64,000 nt of DNA from Myxococcus guangdongensis (lineage in GTDB: Bacteria > Myxococcota > Myxococcia > Myxococcales > Myxococcaceae). The DNA lies in contig NZ_JAJVKW010000020.1 in the NCBI RefSeq assembly GCF_024198255.1, positions 62,001 through 126,000 on the forward strand. The letters run 5' to 3'. Shown here in pieces: positions 51,178 to 59,435 of this stretch. The position numbers and the translations under genes are program-made. Under the pieces are notes generated by a model. That model did no database searches. It saw nothing but the letters and a program-made list of their open reading frames with translations, and had not been told where the DNA came from. Each line of letters begins with the position of its first letter. Position 1 is the stretch's first letter.

Positions 51178-53232
51178 TCAGCAGCAGTTGCTCGGCTTCT
51201 GCGCGATGACGGCGATGAGGACGGCGATGTTGATGAGCAGCTGCGCCAGCACGACGGCCAGGTAGGCGCCTCCGGACGTGAAGAGGCCCACGACCATGAG
51301 GATGAGCGACGCGCAGTTGAGGGCGATGGAGACCCAGTTCCCCGTCAGCATGTCACCCACCACCTTGCCCAGCGTCCCCGCGACGTAGAGCGCCTTGATG
51401 ACCTGGATGACGGTGCTGCCGCTGGTGGCGCCCTTGGCCGCCTCGCCGATGGCCTTGAGCAGGGGCGTGCTCTCCCCGACGACCTTGCTCAAGGCGGACA
51501 CTGCCCGGCTCGCGGAGAAGCCCAGGCCCACGACCGTGAGGAGCAGGCACAGGGACGTCGCGGCGACCGAGACGACCCAGCCGATGCACTCCGTGTTGAC
51601 GGTCAACTCCATCCGTCCGCACTCGACGGGGCCCTTGGCGGTGTGGTGGTAGAAGACATACGCGGCGCCCTCCACCTTGCCGGCGATGGCGCCCACCGGC
51701 ATGCCTCCGGGGCCGTTGCCCTTCGACAGGCCGAGGTAGAGGTTGTTGCGGAACAGCGAACGCAGGCGGTCCTTCAGCGCCCCGGGGACCGACGCGAGCA
51801 CCGGCTCGTACTCGGCGATGATGGCTTCGACCTGGTCGGGCGAGAGCGGGCTGTTCGCGGGATAGGGCACCTCCTCGCGGGACCAGCGGACCGCGGGTTC
51901 GAGCCGCGCGGACGGAGGCTCCACGGCCAGCTGGGTATAGGTGGTCCCTGGCGGAGGCGTGGACTCCGACGGAGGGGTGCTCACCGTGGCGGGGAAGGCC
52001 GTGTTGAGAAGCACTGGCGGATTCCCTGTCACCTGGTTGGTGAGCAGGATGCTGCTCCAGGCGTAGTACGCGACGCAGCCCTCCGCGTCCGCGGGGGATT
52101 GCGACATGTACTGCTGGACCTCGTTGGCGGAGATGGCGCGGGACCAGAGCGCGACCGCCTGGAGGGAGCCCTGGAGGTCGTTGTCGATGGACCCCGCGAT
52201 GTCCGGCTTGTACGTCGCGCCGAACAGCCACACCGGGTTCGCGACCACCGGCAGGGTGCACGGGATGGTCAGATCATGCGTGCCGTCGAGGTAGATGAGG
52301 ACCGTGGAGTTGCTGTACGTGGCCGCCAGGTGATGCCAGGAGCCCGGGGGCAATTGGATGCTGTTCCCCCAGCCGCTGGAGCCTCCCGCGGTATCCAGCT
52401 TGAGTTCCAGGTTGAAGCCTCCGCCATTCCACTGCACGCCCAGGGAGCAGCCGTAACCGGTGTCGCGGTCCCTGCATGAGAACAGGGTCCGGGACGTCGC
52501 CTGGAAGGGGGAGGGCGCGTCGAGGTTGAACCAGCCCTGCACGCTGAAGGGGGCCCCGTCCGCCACCACGGTGAGCGCGTCGCGCGGCGAGGGTTGGACT
52601 CCGGTGTTGAGCAGGCGCAGCGCGGGGGCGACCATCACGACCTGGGCGCCGCCCAAGAAGGTCGCCGCGTTGCGGTGGTTGCCGGAGACGTCGTTGCTCG
52701 AGCCGTCGACGAAGCTGTAACACGCGGCGAGGCTGATGCTCGGCGAGGGGATGTCCCACGTGGGGAACCGCTCGCCCTCGGGCAGCGCCGTGGACCAGAA
52801 CGCGACGTTGATGAACTGCGCGTCCACCGTGCTGCCCAGGCTGAACAAGGTGTTGGTCGTGGTGAGTCCGCTGATGGAACCTTCGAGGACCGGTGTGCCA
52901 TTGGCCCACAGGGTGTACGTGCCCTGGTGGGAGCCCTGGGACTCGAAGATGAACAGGAGGTACTGCCACTGGTTCGGCAGCAGCTCGACCTCCGAGCGCA
53001 GCGGCGCGCTCATCCCCGGGAGCTCGAGCGTGGGGAAGAGGCCGTGCAGTCCGATGGCGCAGGACGCGCCGGCTTGCAGCAGGACCCCGTCGTAGGCGGG
53101 CGCGCGTGGGTTCAGCCAGAACCCGATGGAGTAGGAGCTGCTCCCGCTCAGGTCGATGGGGCTCGACGTGCCGAGTTCGATGCTCTGTCCAAAGTGAACG
53201 TCTGCGGCGCCATACTGGTAGGTGGGTCTCAT
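51178..53232 (-). CDS. Two LamG-like domains plus C-terminal membrane helices
   Basis: About 684 residues. Two concanavalin/LamG-like jelly rolls occupy about 5-190 (SYSIGFWLNPRAPAYDGVLL, PNQWQYLLFIFESQG) and 210-400 (PFSVQGWFNLDAPSPFQATS, GSWHHLAATYSNSTVLIYLD). A helical linker (SPDQVEAIIAEYEPVLASVP) leads to a C-terminal part with three or four hydrophobic helices (VSVAATSLCLLLTVVGLGFS, ALNCASLILMVVGLF, VVLAQLLINIAVLIAVIA) ending in Cys-Cys. No signal peptide. The start is uncertain: ATG 53232 is chosen, but ATG 53373 and GTG 53283 are in frame, and none has a good ribosome binding site. Confidence 0.72.
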   Translation of the reverse strand: MRPTYQYGAADVHFGQSIELGTSSPIDLSGSSSYSIGFWLNPRAPAYDGVLLQAGASCAIGLHGLFPTLELPGMSAPLRSEVELLPNQWQYLLFIFESQGSHQGTYTLWANGTPVLEGSISGLTTTNTLFSLGSTVDAQFINVAFWSTALPEGERFPTWDIPSPSISLAACYSFVDGSSNDVSGNHRNAATFLGGAQVVMVAPALRLLNTGVQPSPRDALTVVADGAPFSVQGWFNLDAPSPFQATSRTLFSCRDRDTGYGCSLGVQWNGGGFNLELKLDTAGGSSGWGNSIQLPPGSWHHLAATYSNSTVLIYLDGTHDLTIPCTLPVVANPVWLFGATYKPDIAGSIDNDLQGSLQAVALWSRAISANEVQQYMSQSPADAEGCVAYYAWSSILLTNQVTGNPPVLLNTAFPATVSTPPSESTPPPGTTYTQLAVEPPSARLEPAVRWSREEVPYPANSPLSPDQVEAIIAEYEPVLASVPGALKDRLRSLFRNNLYLGLSKGNGPGGMPVGAIAGKVEGAAYVFYHHTAKGPVECGRMELTVNTECIGWVVSVAATSLCLLLTVVGLGFSASRAVSALSKVVGESTPLLKAIGEAAKGATSGSTVIQVIKALYVAGTLGKVVGDMLTGNWVSIALNCASLILMVVGLFTSGGAYLAVVLAQLLINIAVLIAVIAQKPSNCC

Positions 53233-53513
53233 GGGGCGCGGCGCACAGCAATTGGTGCGCCAGTCCGGTCCATTGAGGTTCACATCCGGTGAGGCCCGGG
53301 TTCGGGCGCGGGTGGATCCACCGGGTGCGTCCCAACGCAACGCGGTTGCGTCACACTGGACCGCAATCCGCACGAGAGGGCGTCAGGTGGGTGGCTGCTC
53401 GTCGCTGGTGTTCGCCGAGCGCGAGTCCGTGTCGTGTCACGGAAATGCAGTGGCATGGGGCGCTGCATGCGTGGCTCTTCTGGGTGGGCTGTCGCGGCAC
53501 GCCGTGCTCCGGC

Positions 53514-54038
53514 TCAGGTGAGTCGAGTGCGCAGCCGGCCTTCGTAATCACGCTTGCCGATCGGCACACCGCGTGAGCGGAGGATGTCGTAGGCCGTGAC
53601 GGCGTGGAAATGGAAGTTCGGCAGGGAGAACGAGAGGATGAACGTCTCCGACGTGAAGGCGAGCCTCCGCGGCCCGATCTGGAGGTCCAACTCCTTGCCC
53701 GCGCACCGGTCGATCTCATCGGGCGTGAACGCCTCCAGCGAGGCCTCCGCTCTGCCCATCATCGCCTGGAGGTCGGAGAACGGGACCGGTCCGACCAAGG
53801 GCGGCGGGGCGAACACCCCGGTTTTGAGGGCATCCACCCCCCACACGGAATGGTGCCATGTGGCTTCGACCTGAAAGTGGAAGGGCGCCATGTCGGCGAA
53901 GAGACGCGCGTTCACGAAGTCGTTCGGATCCGCGCCCGTCTCCGCGCAGTGCCTGGCCGCACGGTCGAGAAAGCCCGCGACGGCCCTCACTGTCTGCAAG
54001 AAGGTGGGCACGCTGAGCTCGTAGAGTGACATCGCCAT
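53514..54038 (-). CDS. DUF1993 family protein
   Basis: A 174-residue soluble protein. Family-typical stretches are SLYELSVPTFLQTVRAVAGF, RLFADMAPFHFQVE and LPNFHFHAVTAYDILRSRGV. DUF1993 belongs to the DinB-like four-helix fold; the His residues near the ends may bind a metal. Function unknown. AGGGAGAAG just before ATG 54038 fixes the start (MAMSLYEL). Confidence 0.85.
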   Translation of the reverse strand: MAMSLYELSVPTFLQTVRAVAGFLDRAARHCAETGADPNDFVNARLFADMAPFHFQVEATWHHSVWGVDALKTGVFAPPPLVGPVPFSDLQAMMGRAEASLEAFTPDEIDRCAGKELDLQIGPRRLAFTSETFILSFSLPNFHFHAVTAYDILRSRGVPIGKRDYEGRLRTRLT

Positions 54039-54179
54039 GGGCTTCTCCCTGTACTTCGGCGCTCGTGATTCCGCTTTTTCAGCATGCGTCTGGACGACTA
54101 CGGCAGCAAGCACCGGGCGTTGGACGCCGTCCGAGGTTTGGCGCGTTCGTTCAAGCCCGGGCGAGTGCTCCTCCCTATC

Positions 54180-54201
54180 CTGGTGATGAAGCTGTCACCA
54201 G
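54180..54201 (+). promoter_or_regulatory. Hairpin touching the ribosome binding site of the DJ-1-like gene
   Basis: CTGGTGA (54180-54186) pairs with TCACCAG (54195-54201). The last two bases are the first of AGGAGG (54200-54205), the ribosome binding site for ATG 54212, so the hairpin could modulate translation. Confidence 0.3.
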
Positions 54202-54211
54202 GAGGGCTTGC

Positions 54212-55114
54212 ATGAATGTGTTTCGTGGGTCGCGCGCGGGGCTCGTGCTCGTCACGCTGATGAGCGTCGTGGGATGTTGGGGTTGTGCTTCATCTCCGAC
54301 CCGGAGCGTGGTCTTCCCCGCCGAGCCACTCGCTCCGGCGGAGGTCCGCGCTCCGGGTGCTGTCTTGATGGTCCTCTCGGCGGCCTCCGAGCAGAAGCTC
54401 GCGGATGGGAGTGTTCGGCAGACGGGGGTCTTCCTGAACGAGTTCTACGAGCCCTACCAGGCGCTCGTTGAGGGGGGATACCAGGTCGTGCTCGCGACGC
54501 CCGGTGGACGTGTGCCTTCGTTCGACCCGGAGGGGATGAATCCGAAGTATTGGAAGGAACACCCCGAGGCGCTCGATGCCGCCAAGGCGATGGTGTCGCG
54601 ACTGGAGGCGCCGGTCTCCATCTCCGACGTCCGGGCCCGGGCGGAGGAGTTCCAGGCGCTCCTCGTGCCAGGAGGGCAGGGCGTGATGGTGGACCTGCTC
54701 CACGATGCGGATTTGCACGGGCTGCTGGTCGACTTCGGCGCAACGGGTCGGCCCGTGGGGCTGGTCTGCCATGCCCCGGCACTGCTCTCACGCTTGCCTC
54801 CGGGCGCGAGTCCCTTCGCGGGCCGACGCGTCACCTCGGTGTCGGGGTTCGAGGAGTGGTACATCGAGACCTTCGTCATGGGGGCTCGCGCGGAGGTTCG
54901 CGGGATTGGCGACCAGCTCGACGACGCGGGCTATCTCCACGAGACGGCGTTTCCGGGCCGCTCGCGGGCCGTGCGCGATTGCAACCTGGTGACGAGCCAG
55001 AACCCGTTCTCCGGAACGGACTTCAATTCGAGCTTCCTGGCGGCGCTCGGTGATTGGCGCAACGGGGGCCGTTGTGCGCAAGAATCCGGCGGGGAGCAGA
55101 AAGCCACCCGCTGA
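54212..55114 (+). CDS. DJ-1/PfpI (type 1 glutamine amidotransferase-like) lipoprotein
   Basis: A 300-residue protein. The signal peptide contains Cys residues in V-G-C-W-G-C, either usable as lipobox. The DJ-1/PfpI fold follows: GAVLMVLSAASEQ, YQVVLATPGG, FQALLVPGGQGV and the nucleophile elbow GLVCHAPALL with Cys 186. A late region (TSVSGFEEWYIETFVMG, LVTSQNPFSGTDF) resembles Hsp31/glyoxalase-III-type members. Export of this normally cytosolic fold is unusual. AGGAGG precedes ATG 54212. A regulator gene follows 16 bp downstream. Confidence 0.82.
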   Translation: MNVFRGSRAGLVLVTLMSVVGCWGCASSPTRSVVFPAEPLAPAEVRAPGAVLMVLSAASEQKLADGSVRQTGVFLNEFYEPYQALVEGGYQVVLATPGGRVPSFDPEGMNPKYWKEHPEALDAAKAMVSRLEAPVSISDVRARAEEFQALLVPGGQGVMVDLLHDADLHGLLVDFGATGRPVGLVCHAPALLSRLPPGASPFAGRRVTSVSGFEEWYIETFVMGARAEVRGIGDQLDDAGYLHETAFPGRSRAVRDCNLVTSQNPFSGTDFNSSFLAALGDWRNGGRCAQESGGEQKATR

Positions 55115-55130
55115 CGAGGGCTCGCGGACC

Positions 55131-56180
55131 ATGGAGGACCAAGGCGTCATGACGAGCCCTGCCTTGCGCCGGGTGCTAGAGGCCACGGTGGCCCGCACCT
55201 ACCCGGAGATCGCCACCGGTGGGCGTGACAAGGTCGCCATCCTCCAGGCCGTCCTCGACGCGCATGGCTGGCGCCCGGTGCTGGAGCTGGGGCTCACACT
55301 TCGGACCCTGTCCGCGCATCCCGTGCTGCGAGCGCTCGGAGCCGGAGCGACGCCCTGGCACACCATGGAGCGTTGGCAGACGCTCGAGCGCTTCCTGCAT
55401 TCGCGCCATCGGACCCGGTTCCTCGCACGTGACGTGAGCCTCACGCGGATGACCCTCCAGCACGTGGCCATCGATGGGGGGCGGATTCGCGCGGTCAATG
55501 ACCTGTTCATCTGGGGCGTGCTGATTGCAGTCCTGGAGTCGGCGGGCTTCACGGGGCTCACCGTGTCGCTCGCGTCGACGGAGGGTCGGTCCGCCGTCAT
55601 CCATGGCGGGCGAGGACCCAAGGTGCTACCGGCGAAGACCGACGTGGCGACCTTCACCTGGAAGAGCGGACGGCATGTTCCTGTCACGGAGCGCCAAGCT
55701 CCGGGCGAGGACTCGCGCGCTGTTCGGGACAGGCTCCAGCAGCTCATGCGCTTGGACCTGCTGCACCCTTGGACCCTGGAAGAGAGCGCACAGCGGCTCA
55801 TCCTCTCCCGGCGAGGACTGCAGCGTGCCTTGCAGACCGAAGGGACGACGTTCTCCGCCACCCTGCAGCGCACGCGGGTCGAGGCCGCGCATGCGCTGCT
55901 CGGTGAGCCGGAGCTGACATTGACGGATGTGGCGTTCTGCACGGGCTTCGCCGACCAGGCCCATTTCTCGCGCACGTTCCGCAAGTTCAATGAGGTTCCG
56001 CCGTCCGCGCTGAGGGGGCTCCTTCGAGAGCACTCGTCCGTCGCACCGTCGGTTCGGGTGTTATTTCAGCACGAGGGCAGTCTTCCTTTTAAATCAAGCA
56101 AAACAGGTGTACGCTCCCAGTCACTCGAGGAGTCGCCGCGCCTCTCCTGGCGTGGGTCATCGAGAGGGGGAAGACCATGA
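55131..56180 (+). CDS. AraC-family transcriptional regulator
   Basis: A 349-residue protein. The N-terminal sensor region has a DUF2378-like or heme-NO-like flavour (VLEATVARTYPEI) but is not assigned. The C-terminal AraC double HTH (about 230-320) contains WTLEESAQRLILSRRGLQRA and TLTDVAFCTGFADQAHFSRT, then FRKFNEVPPSALR. A low-complexity tail of about 50 residues runs into the next gene, and the stop overlaps ATG 56177 by 4 bp. ATG 55149 is an alternative start. It may control the preceding DJ-1-like gene or the following lipoprotein gene. Confidence 0.82.
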   Translation: MEDQGVMTSPALRRVLEATVARTYPEIATGGRDKVAILQAVLDAHGWRPVLELGLTLRTLSAHPVLRALGAGATPWHTMERWQTLERFLHSRHRTRFLARDVSLTRMTLQHVAIDGGRIRAVNDLFIWGVLIAVLESAGFTGLTVSLASTEGRSAVIHGGRGPKVLPAKTDVATFTWKSGRHVPVTERQAPGEDSRAVRDRLQQLMRLDLLHPWTLEESAQRLILSRRGLQRALQTEGTTFSATLQRTRVEAAHALLGEPELTLTDVAFCTGFADQAHFSRTFRKFNEVPPSALRGLLREHSSVAPSVRVLFQHEGSLPFKSSKTGVRSQSLEESPRLSWRGSSRGGRP

Positions 56181-56788
56181 ATCGGATGCTGCGTTCGGCG
56201 TCGCTGGCTGGGGTGTGCGTCGCGGTCCTGTCGGGCTGTGGCGGGATGGAGGAGCAGGTTCGAGATGAGCTGGAGTTGGGGCAGGTCGAGTCGGGCCTGA
56301 CGCTCACGGGGTTCACCGTTTCACTGGGGACTCACGGAGGCACGGGAGGGACGGCCGTCACCCTGGGGTGCCCGGCGGGTTACGTGGCCGTGGGTATCTT
56401 CGGGCGCGAGGCAGACAACATCGACCAACTGGGTCTCCGGTGTGCCTATCTGTATTCGACGGGAGCCCTCGGCGCGTCGGCCAACACGGGAACGGCGGGT
56501 GGCATGGGCGGCTCTTCCTTCGCGCTCAACTGCCCGCTGGGGCAGGCGGTGGTGGGCTTCCATGGGCGCGACGCGGCGCGTGTCGACGCGTTGGGGCTCT
56601 ATTGCTCCACGCCCACGAACTGGCTCAGCACGAACTCGCCCCAGTACACCACCGTGGCCGTGGGTGGCACGGGTGGGATTGCCTTCGCGGATGCGCCCAT
56701 CCGGAGTCATCTGGTGACGGCCATCCAGGCCCGCGCCGGGGCGAGGGTGGACCAGATTCGTGGCATCGTGTCCCTGGTCAACCCCTGA
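56177..56788 (+). CDS. Repeat lipoprotein with Gly-rich CP-G-vG units
   Basis: A 203-residue protein. The signal peptide ends in lipobox L-S-G-C. The mature part has three units of about 50 residues with the pattern Gly-rich turn, Cys-Pro-x-Gly, v-x-v-G, G-R, v-D-x-L-G-L-x-C (for example VTLGCPAGYVAVGIFGREAD and FALNCPLGQAVVGFHGRDAA). The third lacks the Cys-Pro pair. This resembles a three-fold beta-prism or trefoil lectin-like protein, but that is inference. GAGGGGGAAG upstream of ATG 56177 is its own ribosome binding site. Confidence 0.78.
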   Translation: MNRMLRSASLAGVCVAVLSGCGGMEEQVRDELELGQVESGLTLTGFTVSLGTHGGTGGTAVTLGCPAGYVAVGIFGREADNIDQLGLRCAYLYSTGALGASANTGTAGGMGGSSFALNCPLGQAVVGFHGRDAARVDALGLYCSTPTNWLSTNSPQYTTVAVGGTGGIAFADAPIRSHLVTAIQARAGARVDQIRGIVSLVNP

Positions 56789-56851
56789 CGTCGATGACCT
56801 GCGCCCGGCGGGCCTTGTCACGGGCTCGCCGGGGCGTGTCTGTTCGCGACG

Positions 56852-57253
56852 TCAGCCCTGGTCGCCGCGGAAGCCGATGGGCCCTTCGCCGTGATAGGTC
56901 ATGGTCCCCGTGAGGGATTGACCGCCGTTGGGGGAGGTCAGGTCCAGGTTGATGACGTTCTGCCCCTGGCGCGAGCCGAGGACGAAGGTGCCGCCCGGAT
57001 TCCACGGGGCGTTCGGCCCGCCCCACTGGTTCTCCACCATGTAGTTGTTCGGACTGGTGAGGTTGGCGCGGAAGCCGATGGGGCCCTCGCCATTGTACGT
57101 CATGGTCCCCGTCAGCGTCTTGCCTCCATCACTGGAGGAGACCTTCATGGCGACGACGTTCTGCTTCTCACGACCACCGATCGTCCACGTGCCACCCGGA
57201 TTCCAAGGGGCCGACGAGCCACCCCATTGGTTCTGCACCTTGTATGAAGACAT
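56852..57253 (-). CDS. OAA/MBHA-family lectin with two repeats
   Basis: A 133-residue protein with two 66-67-residue repeats. Each carries VQNQWGGSSAPWNPGGTW or VENQWGGPNAPWNPGGTF, a QNVV/QNVI block, DGGKTLTGTMTYNGEGPIGF or GGQSLTGTMTYHGEGPIGF. This is the Oscillatoria agglutinin / myxobacterial hemagglutinin (MBHA) family, whose members bind high-mannose glycans. M. xanthus MBHA has four repeats; this two-repeat form matches cyanobacterial OAA in length. It has no signal peptide, as in the family. AGGAG 9 bases before ATG 57253 supports the start. Confidence 0.93.
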   Translation of the reverse strand: MSSYKVQNQWGGSSAPWNPGGTWTIGGREKQNVVAMKVSSSDGGKTLTGTMTYNGEGPIGFRANLTSPNNYMVENQWGGPNAPWNPGGTFVLGSRQGQNVINLDLTSPNGGQSLTGTMTYHGEGPIGFRGDQG

Positions 57254-57528
57254 ACCTGGCACTCCTGTGTTTGTGGGTTGAGGGCCCGAAGACAGGCTTT
57301 CATCCAACGTCAGTCCAAGTCGGCGGCGCCTGGAGCCGTCTCTGGGTGCGCGGAGGATAAACAGGTCGCATTTGGGGATGATGTGAAAATCACCAAGTGT
57401 GGATGGGTCATCACTGAGTATGCGATTGGGACTAGCCCTGCGGTACCGGGTCTCTGGGCGGAATGTGGCAGCTGCATCGAGGGCGTCAGTCGACAGGGGT
57501 CGGTGATGCGGGCTACGGCTCCTGCTCG

Positions 57529-57967
57529 ATGCGTCCTGACTCGAACCCCCGGTTGTCCGACAGGCAAAGACAAATATTGGTGGAGTCCGCGGAAGACCAG
57601 GTGACGTACAGTTTCGTCGCTTGGCCGTACACCCATGCGACCGAGGGCCTTTCCGATGAGGAAGTCCGTACGCTCGCGCTGGGGGATCTGGAGAAGCTCA
57701 TCCTGGCTGGGCTGATCATTCCCGGAGAGGGCAATGCGAAAGGGGGCGTGGACCCCTGGCCTGTCGACCCGCTGGAGGCATTCACGCGCATCAAGGCGGC
57801 CTGGCTGTCGCTGGGGCGGCTCCCGTCTCTCGTTGATGACGCCGTGCGATTCGTCGCGACCGCGCAGGGGCGTGAACTCGCGAACCGGCTGCGCGGAACG
57901 GGACATCCGCATCCCGGAGGACGAGTCGGTGGAACCTTGGATGGACGCTCCCATCGGCCCGGCGTAG
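57529..57967 (+). pseudogene. Hypothetical gene with probable frameshift near 57900
   Basis: ATG 57529 opens a frame with good coding character (ILVESAEDQVTYSFVAWPYT, DLEKLILAGLIIPGEGNA, RFVATAQGRELANRLR). After about 57900 this frame becomes Gly/His/Pro-rich and runs into the menB start region. The next frame gives a credible end, DIRIPEDESVEPWMDAPIGP, and stops at 57965-57967. One extra base around GGAACGGGA (57896-57904) would explain it: a true frameshift mutation, a sequencing error or programmed shifting. The product would be about 145 residues, acidic, of unknown function. Confidence 0.55.
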
Positions 57968-58007
57968 GGTCCGCGCCGGTTCCACCCTTTCTCCCGAGTG
58001 AGCACCC

Positions 58008-58901
58008 ATGGTCTCGGCCATCTTCAATCCGGCCCGCTGGAAGCCCGTCGAGGGCCCCAAGTTCAAGGACATCACCTTCCACCGCGCGGTGGACCAGGGC
58101 ACCGTCCGCATCGCGTTCAACCGCCCCGAGGTGCGCAACGCCTTCCGCCCCCGCACCGTCGACGAGCTGTCCCGCGCCCTCGAAGCCACCCGCTTCATGA
58201 CCGACGTCGGCTGCGTCCTCATCACCGGCAACGGCCCGTCCCCCAAGGACGGTGGCTGGGCGTTCTGCTCCGGCGGTGACCAGCGCATCCGCGGCAAGGA
58301 CGGCTACAAGTACGAAGGCGAAGAGGGCGAGTCCGACCCCGCCCGCCTCGGCCGCCTCCACATCCTCGAGGTCCAACGGCAGATCCGCTTCCTCCCCAAG
58401 GCCGTCATCGCCGTCGTCCCCGGCTGGGCCGTCGGCGGCGGACACAGCCTCCATGTCGTCTGCGACATGACCATCGCCAGCCAGGAACACGCCGTCTTCA
58501 AGCAGACCGACGCGGACGTCGCCAGCTTCGACGGTGGTTACGGCTCCGCGCTGCTCGCGCGCCAGATCGGCCAGAAGCGCGCCCGGGAGATCTTCTTCGT
58601 CGGAGCCAACTACTCCGCCCAGGAGGCCTTCCAGATGGGCATGGTCAACGCCGTGGTCCCCCACGAGAAGCTGGAGGACTTCGCGCTCGAGTGGGCCGCG
58701 GAGATCAACACCAAGAGCCCCACCGCCATCAAGATGCTCAAGTACGCCTTCAACCTGCCCGATGACGGCATGGTCGGCCAACAGCTCTTCGCCGGCGAGG
58801 CCACCCGCCTGGCCTACGGCACCGACGAAGCCCAGGAGGGCCGCGACGCCTTCGTCCAGAAGCGCAAGCGCGACTTCAAGCGCTTCCCCTGGTCCTACTG
58901 A
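58008..58901 (+). CDS. menB: 1,4-dihydroxy-2-naphthoyl-CoA synthase
   Basis: A 297-residue crotonase-fold enzyme that closes the second ring in menaquinone synthesis. MenB-specific stretches: FNRPEVRNAFRPRTVDEL, GWAFCSGGDQRIRG (oxyanion), VPGWAVGGGHSLHVVCDMTI, FDGGYGSALLARQIGQKRAR (catalytic Asp/Gly loop) and the C-terminal FVQKRKRDFKRFPWSY. Length fits the family. No other men genes are in the window, so the pathway genes are scattered. ATG 58008 starts 40 bp after the frameshifted gene. Confidence 0.92.
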   Translation: MVSAIFNPARWKPVEGPKFKDITFHRAVDQGTVRIAFNRPEVRNAFRPRTVDELSRALEATRFMTDVGCVLITGNGPSPKDGGWAFCSGGDQRIRGKDGYKYEGEEGESDPARLGRLHILEVQRQIRFLPKAVIAVVPGWAVGGGHSLHVVCDMTIASQEHAVFKQTDADVASFDGGYGSALLARQIGQKRAREIFFVGANYSAQEAFQMGMVNAVVPHEKLEDFALEWAAEINTKSPTAIKMLKYAFNLPDDGMVGQQLFAGEATRLAYGTDEAQEGRDAFVQKRKRDFKRFPWSY

Positions 58902-58913
58902 AGCCCCGCGTCC

Positions 58914-58945
58914 CGACCCGCTTCGGTGTCTCCCGGAGCGGGTCG
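58914..58945. terminator. Strong bidirectional hairpin
   Basis: CGACCCGCTTCGG (58914-58926) pairs with CCGGAGCGGGTCG (58933-58945), a 13-bp stem with one G:T pair and a 6-base loop, between the convergent menB and VOC genes. Confidence 0.7.
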
Positions 58946-58960
58946 CGACACTTCCACGCC

Positions 58961-59371
58961 CTACGCGTCGATGACCACCGAGTCGGCGGAGCGCTTCGAG
59001 GGACCGTGGAACACGGCCTCGATGTTGTTGCCATCCGGGTCCAGCATGAACGCCGCGTAGTAGCCCGGGTGGTACGGCCGCTCACCCGGCGCGCCGTTGT
59101 CCTTCCCGCCCGCGGCGAGCGCCGCCTCGTGGATGCGGTGCACCGTCTCGCGGTCCTTCGCCTGGAAGGCCAGGTGGATGCTGGAGGTCTTCGTCGTGCC
59201 CGGATCCACCGGCGACACGAACAGCTCGTCCGCGAAGAAGTGCCCCGGTCCGTGCGCGCCGATGGGGATGCCCAGCACACCCAGGATGGCCTGATAGAAC
59301 CGCCGGCTGGCCTCCAAATCCCGGGTGCGCAGGTGCACGTGGTCGATCATCCGGCCGCGATGGAATTCCAT
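58961..59371 (-). CDS. VOC (glyoxalase/dioxygenase superfamily) protein
   Basis: A 136-residue single-domain VOC protein. It has two beta-alpha-beta-beta-beta modules: MIDHVHLRTRDLEASRRFYQ at the start, IHLAFQAKDRETVHRIHE in the middle, and YYAAFMLDPDGNNIEAVFHG at the end. His 11, His 66 and Glu (NIEAV) are the usual metal ligands. It could be a lyase, isomerase or dioxygenase; the substrate cannot be told. Cytosolic. Confidence 0.85.
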   Translation of the reverse strand: MEFHRGRMIDHVHLRTRDLEASRRFYQAILGVLGIPIGAHGPGHFFADELFVSPVDPGTTKTSSIHLAFQAKDRETVHRIHEAALAAGGKDNGAPGERPYHPGYYAAFMLDPDGNNIEAVFHGPSKRSADSVVIDA

Positions 59372-59435
59372 GGTTGCTCTCCGCCGATTTGTGCACCCCT
59401 AATGGGGCACGCGTGTGAGGAGGCGCGAGGCTGCC

